Assembly: GCF_024347475.1 (NCBI RefSeq)
Contig: NZ_AP025487.1
Coordinates: 1,922,001-1,986,000 of the forward strand
Source of the DNA: Vibrio fortis
GTDB taxonomy: Bacteria > Pseudomonadota > Gammaproteobacteria > Enterobacterales > Vibrionaceae
Direction of reading: 5' to 3'
DNA length: 64,000 bases
Numbering within the stretch: position 1 is the first letter of the stretch; each line of letters begins with the position of its first letter. Shown here in pieces: positions 56,587-64,000 of the stretch. A program made the translations under genes and the position numbers. The notes under the pieces are model-generated. The model saw nothing but the letters and a program-made list of their open reading frames with translations, was not told the DNA's origin and did no database searches.

Positions 56587-57477
56587 ATGAACGCCAATCT
56601 TGATATGCAAAATATCTTGGTCTTAAAAAAAATGTATGAGCTGCGCCATGTGGGAGCGGTCGCCGAAGCGTTAGGAAAGACATCCAGTGCGATTAGCAAA
56701 AACCTCAGCAAACTTAAGACTCAACTCGATGACCCATTGTTTATTCAAACCAAACATGGTTTTGAGCCCACCTCATTTGTCGAGGCCAACATTAAGCATT
56801 TTGATAGCATTCTCGACAGCATGGCTTCCATCAAGCCAGAAGGCTTTTCGCCAGAAACTTATCAAGGGCCGATAAAGATCTACGCCAACAACCATTTTTG
56901 GCAACAGTTGGGCGATAAGCTGTACCTCGCACTCTTACAGCAAGCTCCTAAATCCACCATTTCATTCTTACATTGGGACGACAACGCCAGAAATCGCCTG
57001 ATCGATGGTGAAAATGCAGTAGCGGCACACTACTTCGATGAGAGCTTGCCTCAGTCAATTGCTCAGTCAGAATTCGGGAGAGGCACGGTTGTGTTCTTTG
57101 TTAGAGATGACCACCCTGCCACCAACATTGAAGAGTTAGCGAGCTATCCCGTAGTGATCTATAAGTCAGCGGGCTGGAATGACAATAAATATCCTCTTTT
57201 AGAGCGCTTGACCAATATCGGTTTCAACTTCACGCCTAAGGCCGAGGTCGCATTACCACAAACCGTGCACGACATTGTAATGCAGACGGATCATTTTGGT
57301 ATTACTACCCACGGAAGCGTTCCACCAGGGTGTCGAAGTATTCATTTGCCCAATGACCTCAACATCGAAATCCGTTTCGTAATGAGTTGTCGTCGCTCTC
57401 AACAACATGACCCAATCAACCAATGGTTACTGGGTATCTTAAAGCAGACAATTATCGCTAATCGAAGTCAGCGCTAG
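56587..57477 (+). CDS. LysR-family transcriptional regulator
   Basis: The ATG at 56587 is chosen because GGAG lies 6 bases upstream; an earlier ATG at 56563 has no ribosome site. 296 residues: helix-turn-helix (HVGAVAEALGKTSSAISKNLSKLKTQLDDPLF in parts), then a substrate-binding domain (PIKIYANNHFWQQLGDK, GTVVFFVRDDHPA). NodD/LeuO-like type. Target unknown; the nearest candidate is the divergent small exported gene. Confidence 0.9.
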   Translation: MNANLDMQNILVLKKMYELRHVGAVAEALGKTSSAISKNLSKLKTQLDDPLFIQTKHGFEPTSFVEANIKHFDSILDSMASIKPEGFSPETYQGPIKIYANNHFWQQLGDKLYLALLQQAPKSTISFLHWDDNARNRLIDGENAVAAHYFDESLPQSIAQSEFGRGTVVFFVRDDHPATNIEELASYPVVIYKSAGWNDNKYPLLERLTNIGFNFTPKAEVALPQTVHDIVMQTDHFGITTHGSVPPGCRSIHLPNDLNIEIRFVMSCRRSQQHDPINQWLLGILKQTIIANRSQR

Positions 57478-57574
57478 CACAAGCGACAACACCCCACCTG
57501 CACATTACCTATACGCAGGTGGACTACTTACTCCACTAACCGTTCTCCGCTATCGTGCGCATTTAATCGATACA

Positions 57575-57634
57575 TAATAAGAATTGCTTATTACCCTTAT
57601 AAATACTTATGTTTAGAAACCGATAAGACTTATC
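57575..57634. promoter_or_regulatory. Two inverted repeats upstream of the lipoprotein gene
   Basis: TAATAAG-AATTG-CTTATTA (57575-57593) is a perfect 7-bp inverted repeat. GATAAG-A-CTTATC (57622-57634) shares the ATAAG/CTTAT half. They lie 104-163 bases before the lipoprotein start and could be operators. Confidence 0.35.
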
Positions 57635-57737
57635 AATACTATGACTGCATCTACAGGACGTCATCAATGAGCCAACTTCATCAATGCTCATACGAATAAC
57701 TAGGGACGCTCAACAAATTTTAAAGAGTGCAGTCAAC

Positions 57738-58481
57738 ATGAAAAAGAATGCTATTTTTGCCGCGGTTATCGCAGCGCTATTGGTCGGATGTAACAGCTCA
57801 GATAATTCGTATACCGATCGTGAAACAGTGCCGGGAGACCCAGGGGCACCTATTCTTCCACCGGATGATAATGGTGGTAACAATGGCAACGACCAAACCG
57901 ATCCTGACGAAGATAACGGGCTTAACCCATCGAAAGATCCTTTGATCATTGAAGCTGCACAACGTTGGGGAACCACCTATGAAGAAATGTACACGGCGTG
58001 TGAATTGTGGACATGTAACTTGGCTGGCTTAGATGAGCGTATTACCTTCACCATTGAACGCGATACGCTGCTCCTTGAAGGCTCAAGCAAAATCGTATTT
58101 ACCCTAGCAGACCATAGACATGATCTTTGGCCAACGTTTACTTTTTATAGTGATTTGATTGGTCGTACAGACATCAGCGTTGAACATGTTGACTCAACCT
58201 TTGACTATATGGAGTCAGACTCAATTCAACGTGAAGGTTCATCACTACTTGGCTGGAAGACTGGTTCAGATAGTTGGGCGACTCAAGACCCGCGTAACTG
58301 TGAAGACGCTTACTGTGCCTACCTTAAGACTTCTTGGTTAGAGAACGCATTGCATGCATCAGCAATGGCTGTCTATCGATTAGATGGTGAAGTGACCGCA
58401 ACGCAACGTGCGTATATTGCCGAAGAAGAACTAAAAGCCTTGTTCCCAATCTTCAACGCTAACTTCCCTAGCCAATATTAG
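57738..58481 (+). CDS. Predicted lipoprotein of unknown function
   Basis: The ATG at 57738 gives 247 residues with a lipoprotein signal (MKKNAIFAAVIAALLVGC, lipobox cysteine 18), a Gly/Asp/Asn/Pro-rich linker (about 22-65) and a C-terminal domain of about 180 residues. Two cysteine pairs (MYTACELWTCNL and NCEDAYCAY) may form disulfides. No family recognised. It is convergent with the alginate lyase gene; a link with polysaccharide use is only suggested by proximity. Confidence 0.75.
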   Translation: MKKNAIFAAVIAALLVGCNSSDNSYTDRETVPGDPGAPILPPDDNGGNNGNDQTDPDEDNGLNPSKDPLIIEAAQRWGTTYEEMYTACELWTCNLAGLDERITFTIERDTLLLEGSSKIVFTLADHRHDLWPTFTFYSDLIGRTDISVEHVDSTFDYMESDSIQREGSSLLGWKTGSDSWATQDPRNCEDAYCAYLKTSWLENALHASAMAVYRLDGEVTATQRAYIAEEELKALFPIFNANFPSQY

Positions 58482-58559
58482 TAACGGCGCAGTCGACACA
58501 CGACACATAGCGCCGTCATCACCAGAAAAGTGATGGTGACATCGATTGAAGGATACGAA

Positions 58560-58588
58560 AGGAGTGATGGTAAACATCACTCCTTTTT
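58560..58588 (+). terminator. Terminator between lipoprotein and alginate lyase genes
   Basis: The stem AGGAGTGATG/CATCACTCCT is followed by TTTTTGG. A second hairpin (GTCATCACC/GTGATGGTGAC) precedes it near 58514-58541. Confidence 0.8.
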
Positions 58589-58619
58589 GGTTTGTTGTCA
58601 GCTGGATTTTCACACTCGT

Positions 58620-59969
58620 TTAGTTATGCGTGTTTTCCAGTTGGTAGAATGTCACTTGTGCATAATCGCTGTCGTCACTCGTATTGTCTTGCAGGTAGAT
58701 ACCCGCTTTAAAATACATGTAGTTGTCAGCATCATCGTAACCACTATTTGTCATATCAACTTCTTTAGCAGCCAATTCCGTACCATTTTGACTGATGGTT
58801 GTAATTAACTTATCGCCTTCAACCACAATTGAATATGAGAAGGTTTCATCCAGCGCGATACCATCGCTTGGGTTACTTTCACTGTTAAGATCCCCATCTG
58901 ATGTCACCATATTCCCGAGTAAGTTGTACCAAGTTTCATCGCCGCCAGTCGAACTTGAGGTTTCATGCGCAAAGTAAATGGCACCTTTGTTATTATTCGG
59001 TAGTTTGTGATAGTAAAGGCGGATCGGCTCATTCTTCTCAGCATGGATCTGACCAATCACGATTCGACCCACTTGCTCAGTATTCGAGGTTGTCGTCGTC
59101 ACGTGGTTCACTGCGAGCGTCGCCTTCAATGTACCATCAATGCCACCAAAGGCAGCTTGATCACTGGAAGGAATCGAAGAAAACGCCCAGTTGTTATCTT
59201 TACCCGAGGTTGAGTAAGAAGTATCCCCACGTCTTAACATTTCACGTAACTCGGTTCTAACATACTTGGTGCCACTTGATGTGGTAACCCCTTTAACAGG
59301 CGTGTAGAACACCAGCCCACCATCACTGCCTGTATAGAAAAACTCGTCTTCATATCCAGCATCAAGGGTTTTCTCTTTAATCGATGTTGCGTACCCATCG
59401 CCTTCGTCCACCGGAATGCTCACATACCAATCTAACAAATCAAAATTGTCAGACGGTGGTGCACTCGGATCAAGGCCATAGTCAGTGCTGTCGTTACCGT
59501 GAATTTCCACTTCAGTAATGTTTGTCCATACGCTTTCGGCACTGTTAGAAAATACCTTAATACGAACCCAACGGGCTTGTACGTCTTGAACGTCATAGGT
59601 TTCAAATTGAGATGTAGTACCACTGCTGTAGCCATTGTAAATCTTATCCCAGGTACTTGAGCTCTCGTCCGCTAACGCACGAACCTCAAATTTATAGGTT
59701 TGCTGCTCACCTTTACCCCAAGCGATCTTCACATCTTGAACGTTTTGAACGGAGCCAAGATCCAACACCAAATTAACAGGTGCATTTTGTGCCGCCCAAC
59801 GGGAAGACCAACTCGTGTCACCATCAATAGCGTTAGAAGCAGGATAAGAGGAGTGTGCCCCACCCCAGTCCGATGCAGACTGAATCGTCAATGTTTCAGC
59901 AGCTACGCCACCAGAAAAAAGGGCGAGCATCACTGCGTAGGACAGTGGTTTGCAGGGATTAAAAATCAT
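58620..59969 (-). CDS. Secreted alginate lyase, CBM32 + PL7
   Basis: The ATG at 59969 is fixed by GGAG 6 bases upstream. 449 residues: signal peptide (to GGVAAE), F5/8 type C (CBM32-like) domain about 25-160, linker (STDYGLDPSAPPS), then a polysaccharide lyase family 7 domain 175-449 with the diagnostic motifs RTELREML (238-245), QIH (307-309) and YFKAGIYLQ (419-427). PL7 enzymes cleave alginate by beta-elimination. It fits a seaweed-associated Vibrio. No other alginate genes lie nearby. Confidence 0.93.
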   Translation of the reverse strand: MIFNPCKPLSYAVMLALFSGGVAAETLTIQSASDWGGAHSSYPASNAIDGDTSWSSRWAAQNAPVNLVLDLGSVQNVQDVKIAWGKGEQQTYKFEVRALADESSSTWDKIYNGYSSGTTSQFETYDVQDVQARWVRIKVFSNSAESVWTNITEVEIHGNDSTDYGLDPSAPPSDNFDLLDWYVSIPVDEGDGYATSIKEKTLDAGYEDEFFYTGSDGGLVFYTPVKGVTTSSGTKYVRTELREMLRRGDTSYSTSGKDNNWAFSSIPSSDQAAFGGIDGTLKATLAVNHVTTTTSNTEQVGRIVIGQIHAEKNEPIRLYYHKLPNNNKGAIYFAHETSSSTGGDETWYNLLGNMVTSDGDLNSESNPSDGIALDETFSYSIVVEGDKLITTISQNGTELAAKEVDMTNSGYDDADNYMYFKAGIYLQDNTSDDSDYAQVTFYQLENTHN

Positions 59970-60182
59970 ACAAGTCTCCATAATTTGTTTCACGTTTATT
60001 ATTTTATTCCATAGATTGCACAGCTTCCTCTGTGCAACGGAAGATAATATAGACGAAGATTTGTACGACAAGTTGGCTGAATATCACATTAATGAATTAT
60101 TATACTACAAATGTTTTTTAGTGTGATATCACCCACCTTTATACCAAATGGCTAACCTAATGTTCGCAACGTGTGAATTGCA

Positions 60183-61061
60183 TTAACGGTATGTGCCCGT
60201 CAGCTCCTCTGACAAACGTGCTTCCAGCGCCTCAACACATAACGAAACGGCTATTGGAGTATGATGCATATACGGATTAAGCGCATAAACCGTGTTGACT
60301 GGTAGGTGATGCAAAGGCGTGAGATTGATGAGCTGCTCATCGTACTGCTTTAAGTAAAAGTCCGGCAATACGCCCACTCCAGCACCCGCTTTGATCAGTG
60401 CCACGCAACTATGAATTGAATTTGTAACGCAATGAGCTTGTTTATATAAGCTAAATGGTGTTCCCGTGTCCGACTCAAAGTGATGCATTATCTCTCTTCC
60501 CTGCCAAGCATTCGCAATATACGGCAAAGCGTTGAGATCCTGTCCCCGCATGGAAACTACACCACACAACTGGTCTCTAAATCCACCCAATCGCTTCTGC
60601 TTCAATGTGCTGTCTGGGGAACTGCCTACACGAATAGCGAGATCGATATCATTGCTCATGAAATCTAAACGCTGATCGTCACTCAACAACTCAGGTTGAA
60701 GTTTAGGGTAGGTTTTCATCAACTCTGCTATCACAGGTGCCACCAACACGTCCATCAACGCATTTGGAGCAGTTATTTTAATGCGCCCTTGAGGCTCCTC
60801 CAGTTCAGATTGAGCCGACTCCCACGCTGAGTCTGCAAGATTGTTCAGATCTTTACAGCTCAGATAAAAGCGCTCTCCCATTGGGGTAAGAACTTGTCGG
60901 CGAGTAGTACGCTTTAGCAATGACGCACCAAGCTCCTCCTCAAGTCGCTTCAAGTGTTGGCTAACAACTGACTTTGAAAGGTCTAACTTTAACGCAGCAG
61001 CAGACACAGAGCCCTGTTCAACGATATGAGCGAAAATCGACATCTGCCTGAGTTTGTGCAT
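60183..61061 (-). CDS. LysR-family transcriptional regulator
   Basis: 292 residues: MHKLRQMSIFAHIVEQGSVS, helix-turn-helix (AAALKLDLSKSVVSQHLKRLEEELG in parts), LLKRTTRRQVLTPMG, effector domain (ITAPNALMDVLVAPVI, NDIDLAIRVG). AphB/CrgA-like subfamily. Divergent from the SnoaL-like gene across 114 bases, which makes that gene its likely target. Confidence 0.92.
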   Translation of the reverse strand: MHKLRQMSIFAHIVEQGSVSAAALKLDLSKSVVSQHLKRLEEELGASLLKRTTRRQVLTPMGERFYLSCKDLNNLADSAWESAQSELEEPQGRIKITAPNALMDVLVAPVIAELMKTYPKLQPELLSDDQRLDFMSNDIDLAIRVGSSPDSTLKQKRLGGFRDQLCGVVSMRGQDLNALPYIANAWQGREIMHHFESDTGTPFSLYKQAHCVTNSIHSCVALIKAGAGVGVLPDFYLKQYDEQLINLTPLHHLPVNTVYALNPYMHHTPIAVSLCVEALEARLSEELTGTYR

Positions 61062-61175
61062 TTTATTGTTCTCTTTTTATAAACAGTCATTTCTATTATC
61101 TCTGTTTTTCAAAATAAAGAGTAGCTCTAAACTCAGTATCAATGAATCAGCACAACAAACATATTGGAGTTAAAG

Positions 61176-61547
61176 ATGAGCAATCAAGTCTTAGAAGCGT
61201 GTAAGAAAGGCATTGCAGCATGGCAAACCGCATTCAACAGCCAAGACGCTGCAGGTTGTGCAGCCCAGTACAATGAAACATGTATTATGAATGCTCGTCC
61301 ATTTGGTACTTTTGAAGGACGAGAAGCGATCCAAGCTTTCTGGCAAAATATCATTGACCAAGGCTTTAAAGATGTAGATTACACCGACGTAAAATGGGAA
61401 GAGCACCAAGACGGCGGTTACATTTTAACGTCTAGTTGGACAATGAATAAGGCGTTTGGTGTTGTACATCGTGAACACTGGGTAGTGGAAGAAGACGGAC
61501 ATGCTCGCTTGATCAGCGACGACTTTGAAGTACAAGGCGAGCGCTAA
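61176..61547 (+). CDS. SnoaL/NTF2-like small protein
   Basis: The ATG at 61176 with GGAG 6 bases upstream gives 123 residues. The cone-shaped NTF2-like fold is suggested by AWQTAFNSQDAAGCAAQYNETC, RPFGTFEGREAIQAFWQNII (each in parts) and the WVVEEDGHARLISDDFE end. Activity unknown. Divergent from a LysR gene. Confidence 0.82.
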   Translation: MSNQVLEACKKGIAAWQTAFNSQDAAGCAAQYNETCIMNARPFGTFEGREAIQAFWQNIIDQGFKDVDYTDVKWEEHQDGGYILTSSWTMNKAFGVVHREHWVVEEDGHARLISDDFEVQGER

Positions 61548-61580
61548 TCGTCTTTATAAACGCGGAAATATTGCGATTTC

Positions 61581-61618
61581 AAAAGGCCAACTATGATATT
61601 CATAGTTGGCCTTTTTTG
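61581..61618 (+). terminator. Terminator after the SnoaL-like gene
   Basis: The 14-bp stem AAAGGCCAACTATG/CATAGTTGGCCTTT is followed by TTTT. Confidence 0.9.
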
Positions 61619-61810
61619 TTCGATTGATCTATTCGATAACTCGGTTCAGCGAACCGATAAATCTGCTTTCAAGCGAGACCTACCTACCAAACGTGATACT
61701 CGTGACAAACTGATCTTTTAATTTCTCAGTGACGTAAATTGACCTTGTTATTCGGAGGCTAGTAGGCCAACCTTAGGTAAAGGAAGGCTAAGGTTAATGG
61801 AGTAAAAACA

Positions 61811-62542
61811 ATGATTAAGATGTTGGTATGTGATTTTGATGGCACTTTGGATGGCGGTTCATCTGACGGGGTCAATCAGCTATTTGACTACTTGAGCGAA
61901 CAACCTAGCATCCGCTTCGTCATTGCGACAGGACGAACTCTTCCTTCAATTAAAAGCGGACTAGCTTCGGATAATTACCCAACCCCGCATAGCATTATCA
62001 GCGATGTTGGTACGCAGATTCACCATCATCAACCTATCCAACAACCTGACATACACTGGCATAAACGATTAAAGGCAACGTGGGATAAACGAAAAGTAGA
62101 ACAAGCTTTGGCAGGTTTTGACTTTATGGGGAAACTCGATCCGAACCATCAAGGCGACTATAAAATTACATTCGAAGGGTCATTAACCGATCACCAAAGA
62201 AACCTCATTGCGAGCTCACTAGAAGCTCACGGGGCACAAGCCGACCTCACCTATTCTCACGATTGGTACTTAGACGTCACTCCAAAAAACATCAACAAAG
62301 CTTCTGCTATCCACCACTTGTTGAAACAACATGATTTAAACATTGATGAAGTATGTGTAGCAGGAGATTCCGCTAACGATACCTCAATGCTAACCATCAA
62401 TGGTGTCAACTCCATATTGGTTGCTAACCACTATCCAGAAGTTGCTCACTTGTCGCAAAGAGACAATGTTTACACCAGCAAGGCGACTCATGCTGCAGGT
62501 GTTTTAGAAGGGCTGCAATACTGGCAAGGTCAGCCGAGATAA
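61811..62542 (+). CDS. HAD-superfamily (Cof/sucrose-phosphatase-like) hydrolase
   Basis: 243 residues: nucleophile motif CDFDGTLDGG (D8, D10), FVIATGRT (motif II), a C2-type cap, a conserved lysine in KASAIHHLL and motif IV GDSANDTSML. It resembles HAD-IIB sugar-phosphate phosphatases. The substrate is likely a sugar phosphate but cannot be named. Confidence 0.88.
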   Translation: MIKMLVCDFDGTLDGGSSDGVNQLFDYLSEQPSIRFVIATGRTLPSIKSGLASDNYPTPHSIISDVGTQIHHHQPIQQPDIHWHKRLKATWDKRKVEQALAGFDFMGKLDPNHQGDYKITFEGSLTDHQRNLIASSLEAHGAQADLTYSHDWYLDVTPKNINKASAIHHLLKQHDLNIDEVCVAGDSANDTSMLTINGVNSILVANHYPEVAHLSQRDNVYTSKATHAAGVLEGLQYWQGQPR

Positions 62543-62627
62543 CCAAGTAACCCGGGCTACAAGTGACTTTTTCTACAAGTAACGTTATCTACAAATAGCG
62601 TTGTCTAATGTAAGTCTTAAGTTGGGT

Positions 62628-62840
62628 TCACTTCCAACCCATTTTCCATTGTGAATTGTCAGTCAGGTCATGCCAATCAATATCTCTCGCCCGCTTGGTC
62701 ATGACCGCTTCCAGAACACACCGCACAACCACGTCTTCTTCAAATTCCATCTCGGTAATCATAAAGTGCTTTTCTCGATTGACTGGTGAAACTGCCGTCC
62801 ACTTACTGTGTAGTAACTTCTTAGGGTTAATTCTGTTCAT
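62628..62840 (-). CDS. Small Trp-rich protein (TIGR02450-like)
   Basis: 70 residues beginning MNRINPKKLLHSKWTAVSP, with ITEMEFEEDVV, DIDWHDLTD and a terminal WKMGWK. Matches the widespread small tryptophan-rich marine family. GAGAG precedes the ATG. Function unknown. Confidence 0.82.
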   Translation of the reverse strand: MNRINPKKLLHSKWTAVSPVNREKHFMITEMEFEEDVVVRCVLEAVMTKRARDIDWHDLTDNSQWKMGWK

Positions 62841-62904
62841 ACTACTCTCCTACTTTCTAATTTTATCTATAAGCTTCAAAGAGTTATTTAGATCACTTCC
62901 AAAC

Positions 62905-62937
62905 AAAAAAGCATGATGATTCGATATCACCATGCTT
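62905..62937 (-). terminator. Terminator of the TonB-dependent receptor gene
   Basis: The stem AAGCATGGTGAT/ATGATGCTT (one mismatch, minus strand) is followed by TTTTTTG. Confidence 0.75.
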
Positions 62938-62965
62938 AATCACTACCTTATAGTCTACGCGAAGA

Positions 62966-64000
62966 TTACCAATCGTAAGTTAAGCTTGCTATCACGTTGC
63001 GACGGTCGCCGTAGTAACAATAGTAATTACAAGTTGCGACATACTCTTTATCAAACACGTTCTTTGCGGCTACTTGCAGTTTGTAATCCGCGAATCGATA
63101 ACTCACTGTCGCGTCATACAACGTATATGAAGGGACTTTGTTTGTTTCGAAATTATCGCCGTAGGTTTCGCCAATATATCGCACACCACCTCCAATGCTG
63201 AGCCCATCTAACGCACCATCAAAGAACTGATATTTCGCCCACGCTGAACCAACCAAGTCAGCCACTTGCGCAGGCGTTTTACCCACTTGATTCGGGTCTT
63301 GATCTTTAGTGATCTCAGAGTCTAAAAATGCGAGGTTACCGATCAGAGTCAGTGACTCAGTCACGTTGGCAACAGCGCCCAATTCAACGCCTCGATTACG
63401 GATTTCACCAATTTGATTGACTTCATTACTGCCAGTGAGCACATCGACAACATCTGTCTTAGTCGCTTCATAAACGGCAACATTGAACTGGCCATCAAAG
63501 CTGTTAGGCAAGTATTTCACGCCGACTTCGTAGCTCTCACCACGTTCTGGTTTTGCCGCTTGATTCGCCACTGAAGTTTTAATGATTGGTTCAAAAGATT
63601 GAGCATAACTAAAGTAAGGGGTAAAACCCGCGGACGTGACATAAGCAATACCTAAGTTCGTCGTCCACTCTTCATAATCCGCTTTGTGAACACTGCCTGT
63701 CGTCTCATTCGACTGCTCGTTAGACGTATCATCGTAACGAAGCCCTGCTTGGACAATCAAATCATTGAATCGAATTTGGTCTTGAACGTATAGCCCTAAC
63801 TGACGGTTCTTAGTTGTATTGTTTTGCAAGTCAGCCTCGGTCATTGGCTGGAATGTTGTAGGATTTAGCAGCACTACGTTATTTGTATAAGTTGGGTTAT
63901 AGATATCAAACAGAGGATTATTAATACCCGGTGGTATGGTCGTATTGCCATCAGCCATTAGTGGGTCAAAGGCATAGTCTTGGCTATCAATATCAATAGC
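62966..64000 (-). CDS. TonB-dependent siderophore receptor, C-terminal part only
   Basis: The frame is open to the right edge (about 345 residues seen; the 5' end lies beyond the window). It shows barrel strands of a FhuA/FepA-type receptor: QIRFNDLIVQAGLRYDD, FTPYFSYAQSFEPI, GESYEVGVKYLPNS, and the end YVATCNYYCYYGDRRNVIASLTYDW (in parts) with two paired cysteines as in ferrichrome-type receptors and a terminal aromatic. It imports an iron chelate through the outer membrane. Ligand not determinable. Confidence 0.9.
   Translation of the reverse strand, partial: AIDIDSQDYAFDPLMADGNTTIPPGINNPLFDIYNPTYTNNVVLLNPTTFQPMTEADLQNNTTKNRQLGLYVQDQIRFNDLIVQAGLRYDDTSNEQSNETTGSVHKADYEEWTTNLGIAYVTSAGFTPYFSYAQSFEPIIKTSVANQAAKPERGESYEVGVKYLPNSFDGQFNVAVYEATKTDVVDVLTGSNEVNQIGEIRNRGVELGAVANVTESLTLIGNLAFLDSEITKDQDPNQVGKTPAQVADLVGSAWAKYQFFDGALDGLSIGGGVRYIGETYGDNFETNKVPSYTLYDATVSYRFADYKLQVAAKNVFDKEYVATCNYYCYYGDRRNVIASLTYDW

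Noticed and set aside
58530..58808. 92-residue plus-strand frame overlapping the alginate lyase end
   Set aside because: Antisense to a well-supported gene and spans a terminator hairpin.
60123..60132. GTGATATCAC palindrome near the alginate lyase gene as a CRP site
   Set aside because: It lacks the 6-base spacer of a CRP site and is only a short self-complementary sequence.

Overview
The window looks like chromosome-1-type DNA of a marine Vibrio, probably of the Splendidus clade. This is inferred from remembered family resemblance; no search was run. The supporting gene set is TfoX, PanP, HexR, GrxA, a YbjL-type carrier, FabV, FadE and a PsrA-like regulator, a type I secreted VCBS-repeat adhesin, RsuA/Bcr/RadD/L25, Vibrio-type attC sites and a PL7 alginate lyase. 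Most of the window is ordinary core genome with short gaps and clear hairpin terminators. No tRNA, rRNA, transposase or CRISPR array was seen.

Layout. 1-6760: a partial DUF945 gene, a histidine kinase whose own receiver domain is degenerate, its partner response regulator, a small outer-membrane barrel, tfoX with a CRP-like site, an HDOD gene and lysO. 6967-14468: a periplasmic protein, panP, hexR, an iron-type alcohol dehydrogenase, grxA behind an OxyR-like site, and ybjL. 14574-14747: a 43-bp tandem repeat array; a second array of the same family lies inverted at 35723-35916. 14809-19188: fabV, fadE and a psrA-like repressor with its own likely operator. 19393-19522: a strong candidate for an unannotated small RNA. 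19618-26684: a 1621-residue VCBS adhesin divergent from a TolC-like and an OmpA-like gene. 26842-35762: nhaA, an ABC transporter/lipocalin operon, a MATE pump and a YbjT-like SDR protein.

35968-45923: bcr-rsuA divergent from radD, then a PepSY/two-component module and a glycosyltransferase/DedA-LssY pair before rplY. 46138-49175: a small accessory island with attC sites, unknown cassette genes, a broken RelB/DinJ antitoxin, a BLUF photoreceptor and a small monooxygenase. No integrase is visible, so this is an integrase-less attC cluster. 49332-55931: a two-domain PTPS/QueD-like protein, PhzF, GNAT, an unknown protein and a large MscS-family channel. 56131-64000: a small exported protein, two LysR regulators, an unknown lipoprotein convergent with a CBM32-PL7 alginate lyase, a SnoaL-like protein, a HAD phosphatase, a Trp-rich protein and the C-terminal part of a TonB-dependent receptor.

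The most notable unexplained items are the two-locus 43-bp repeat family, the small RNA candidate at 19393-19522, the integrase-less cassette cluster, the Asp-to-His receiver in the hybrid kinase, and the PTPS-like protein with an incomplete first domain.
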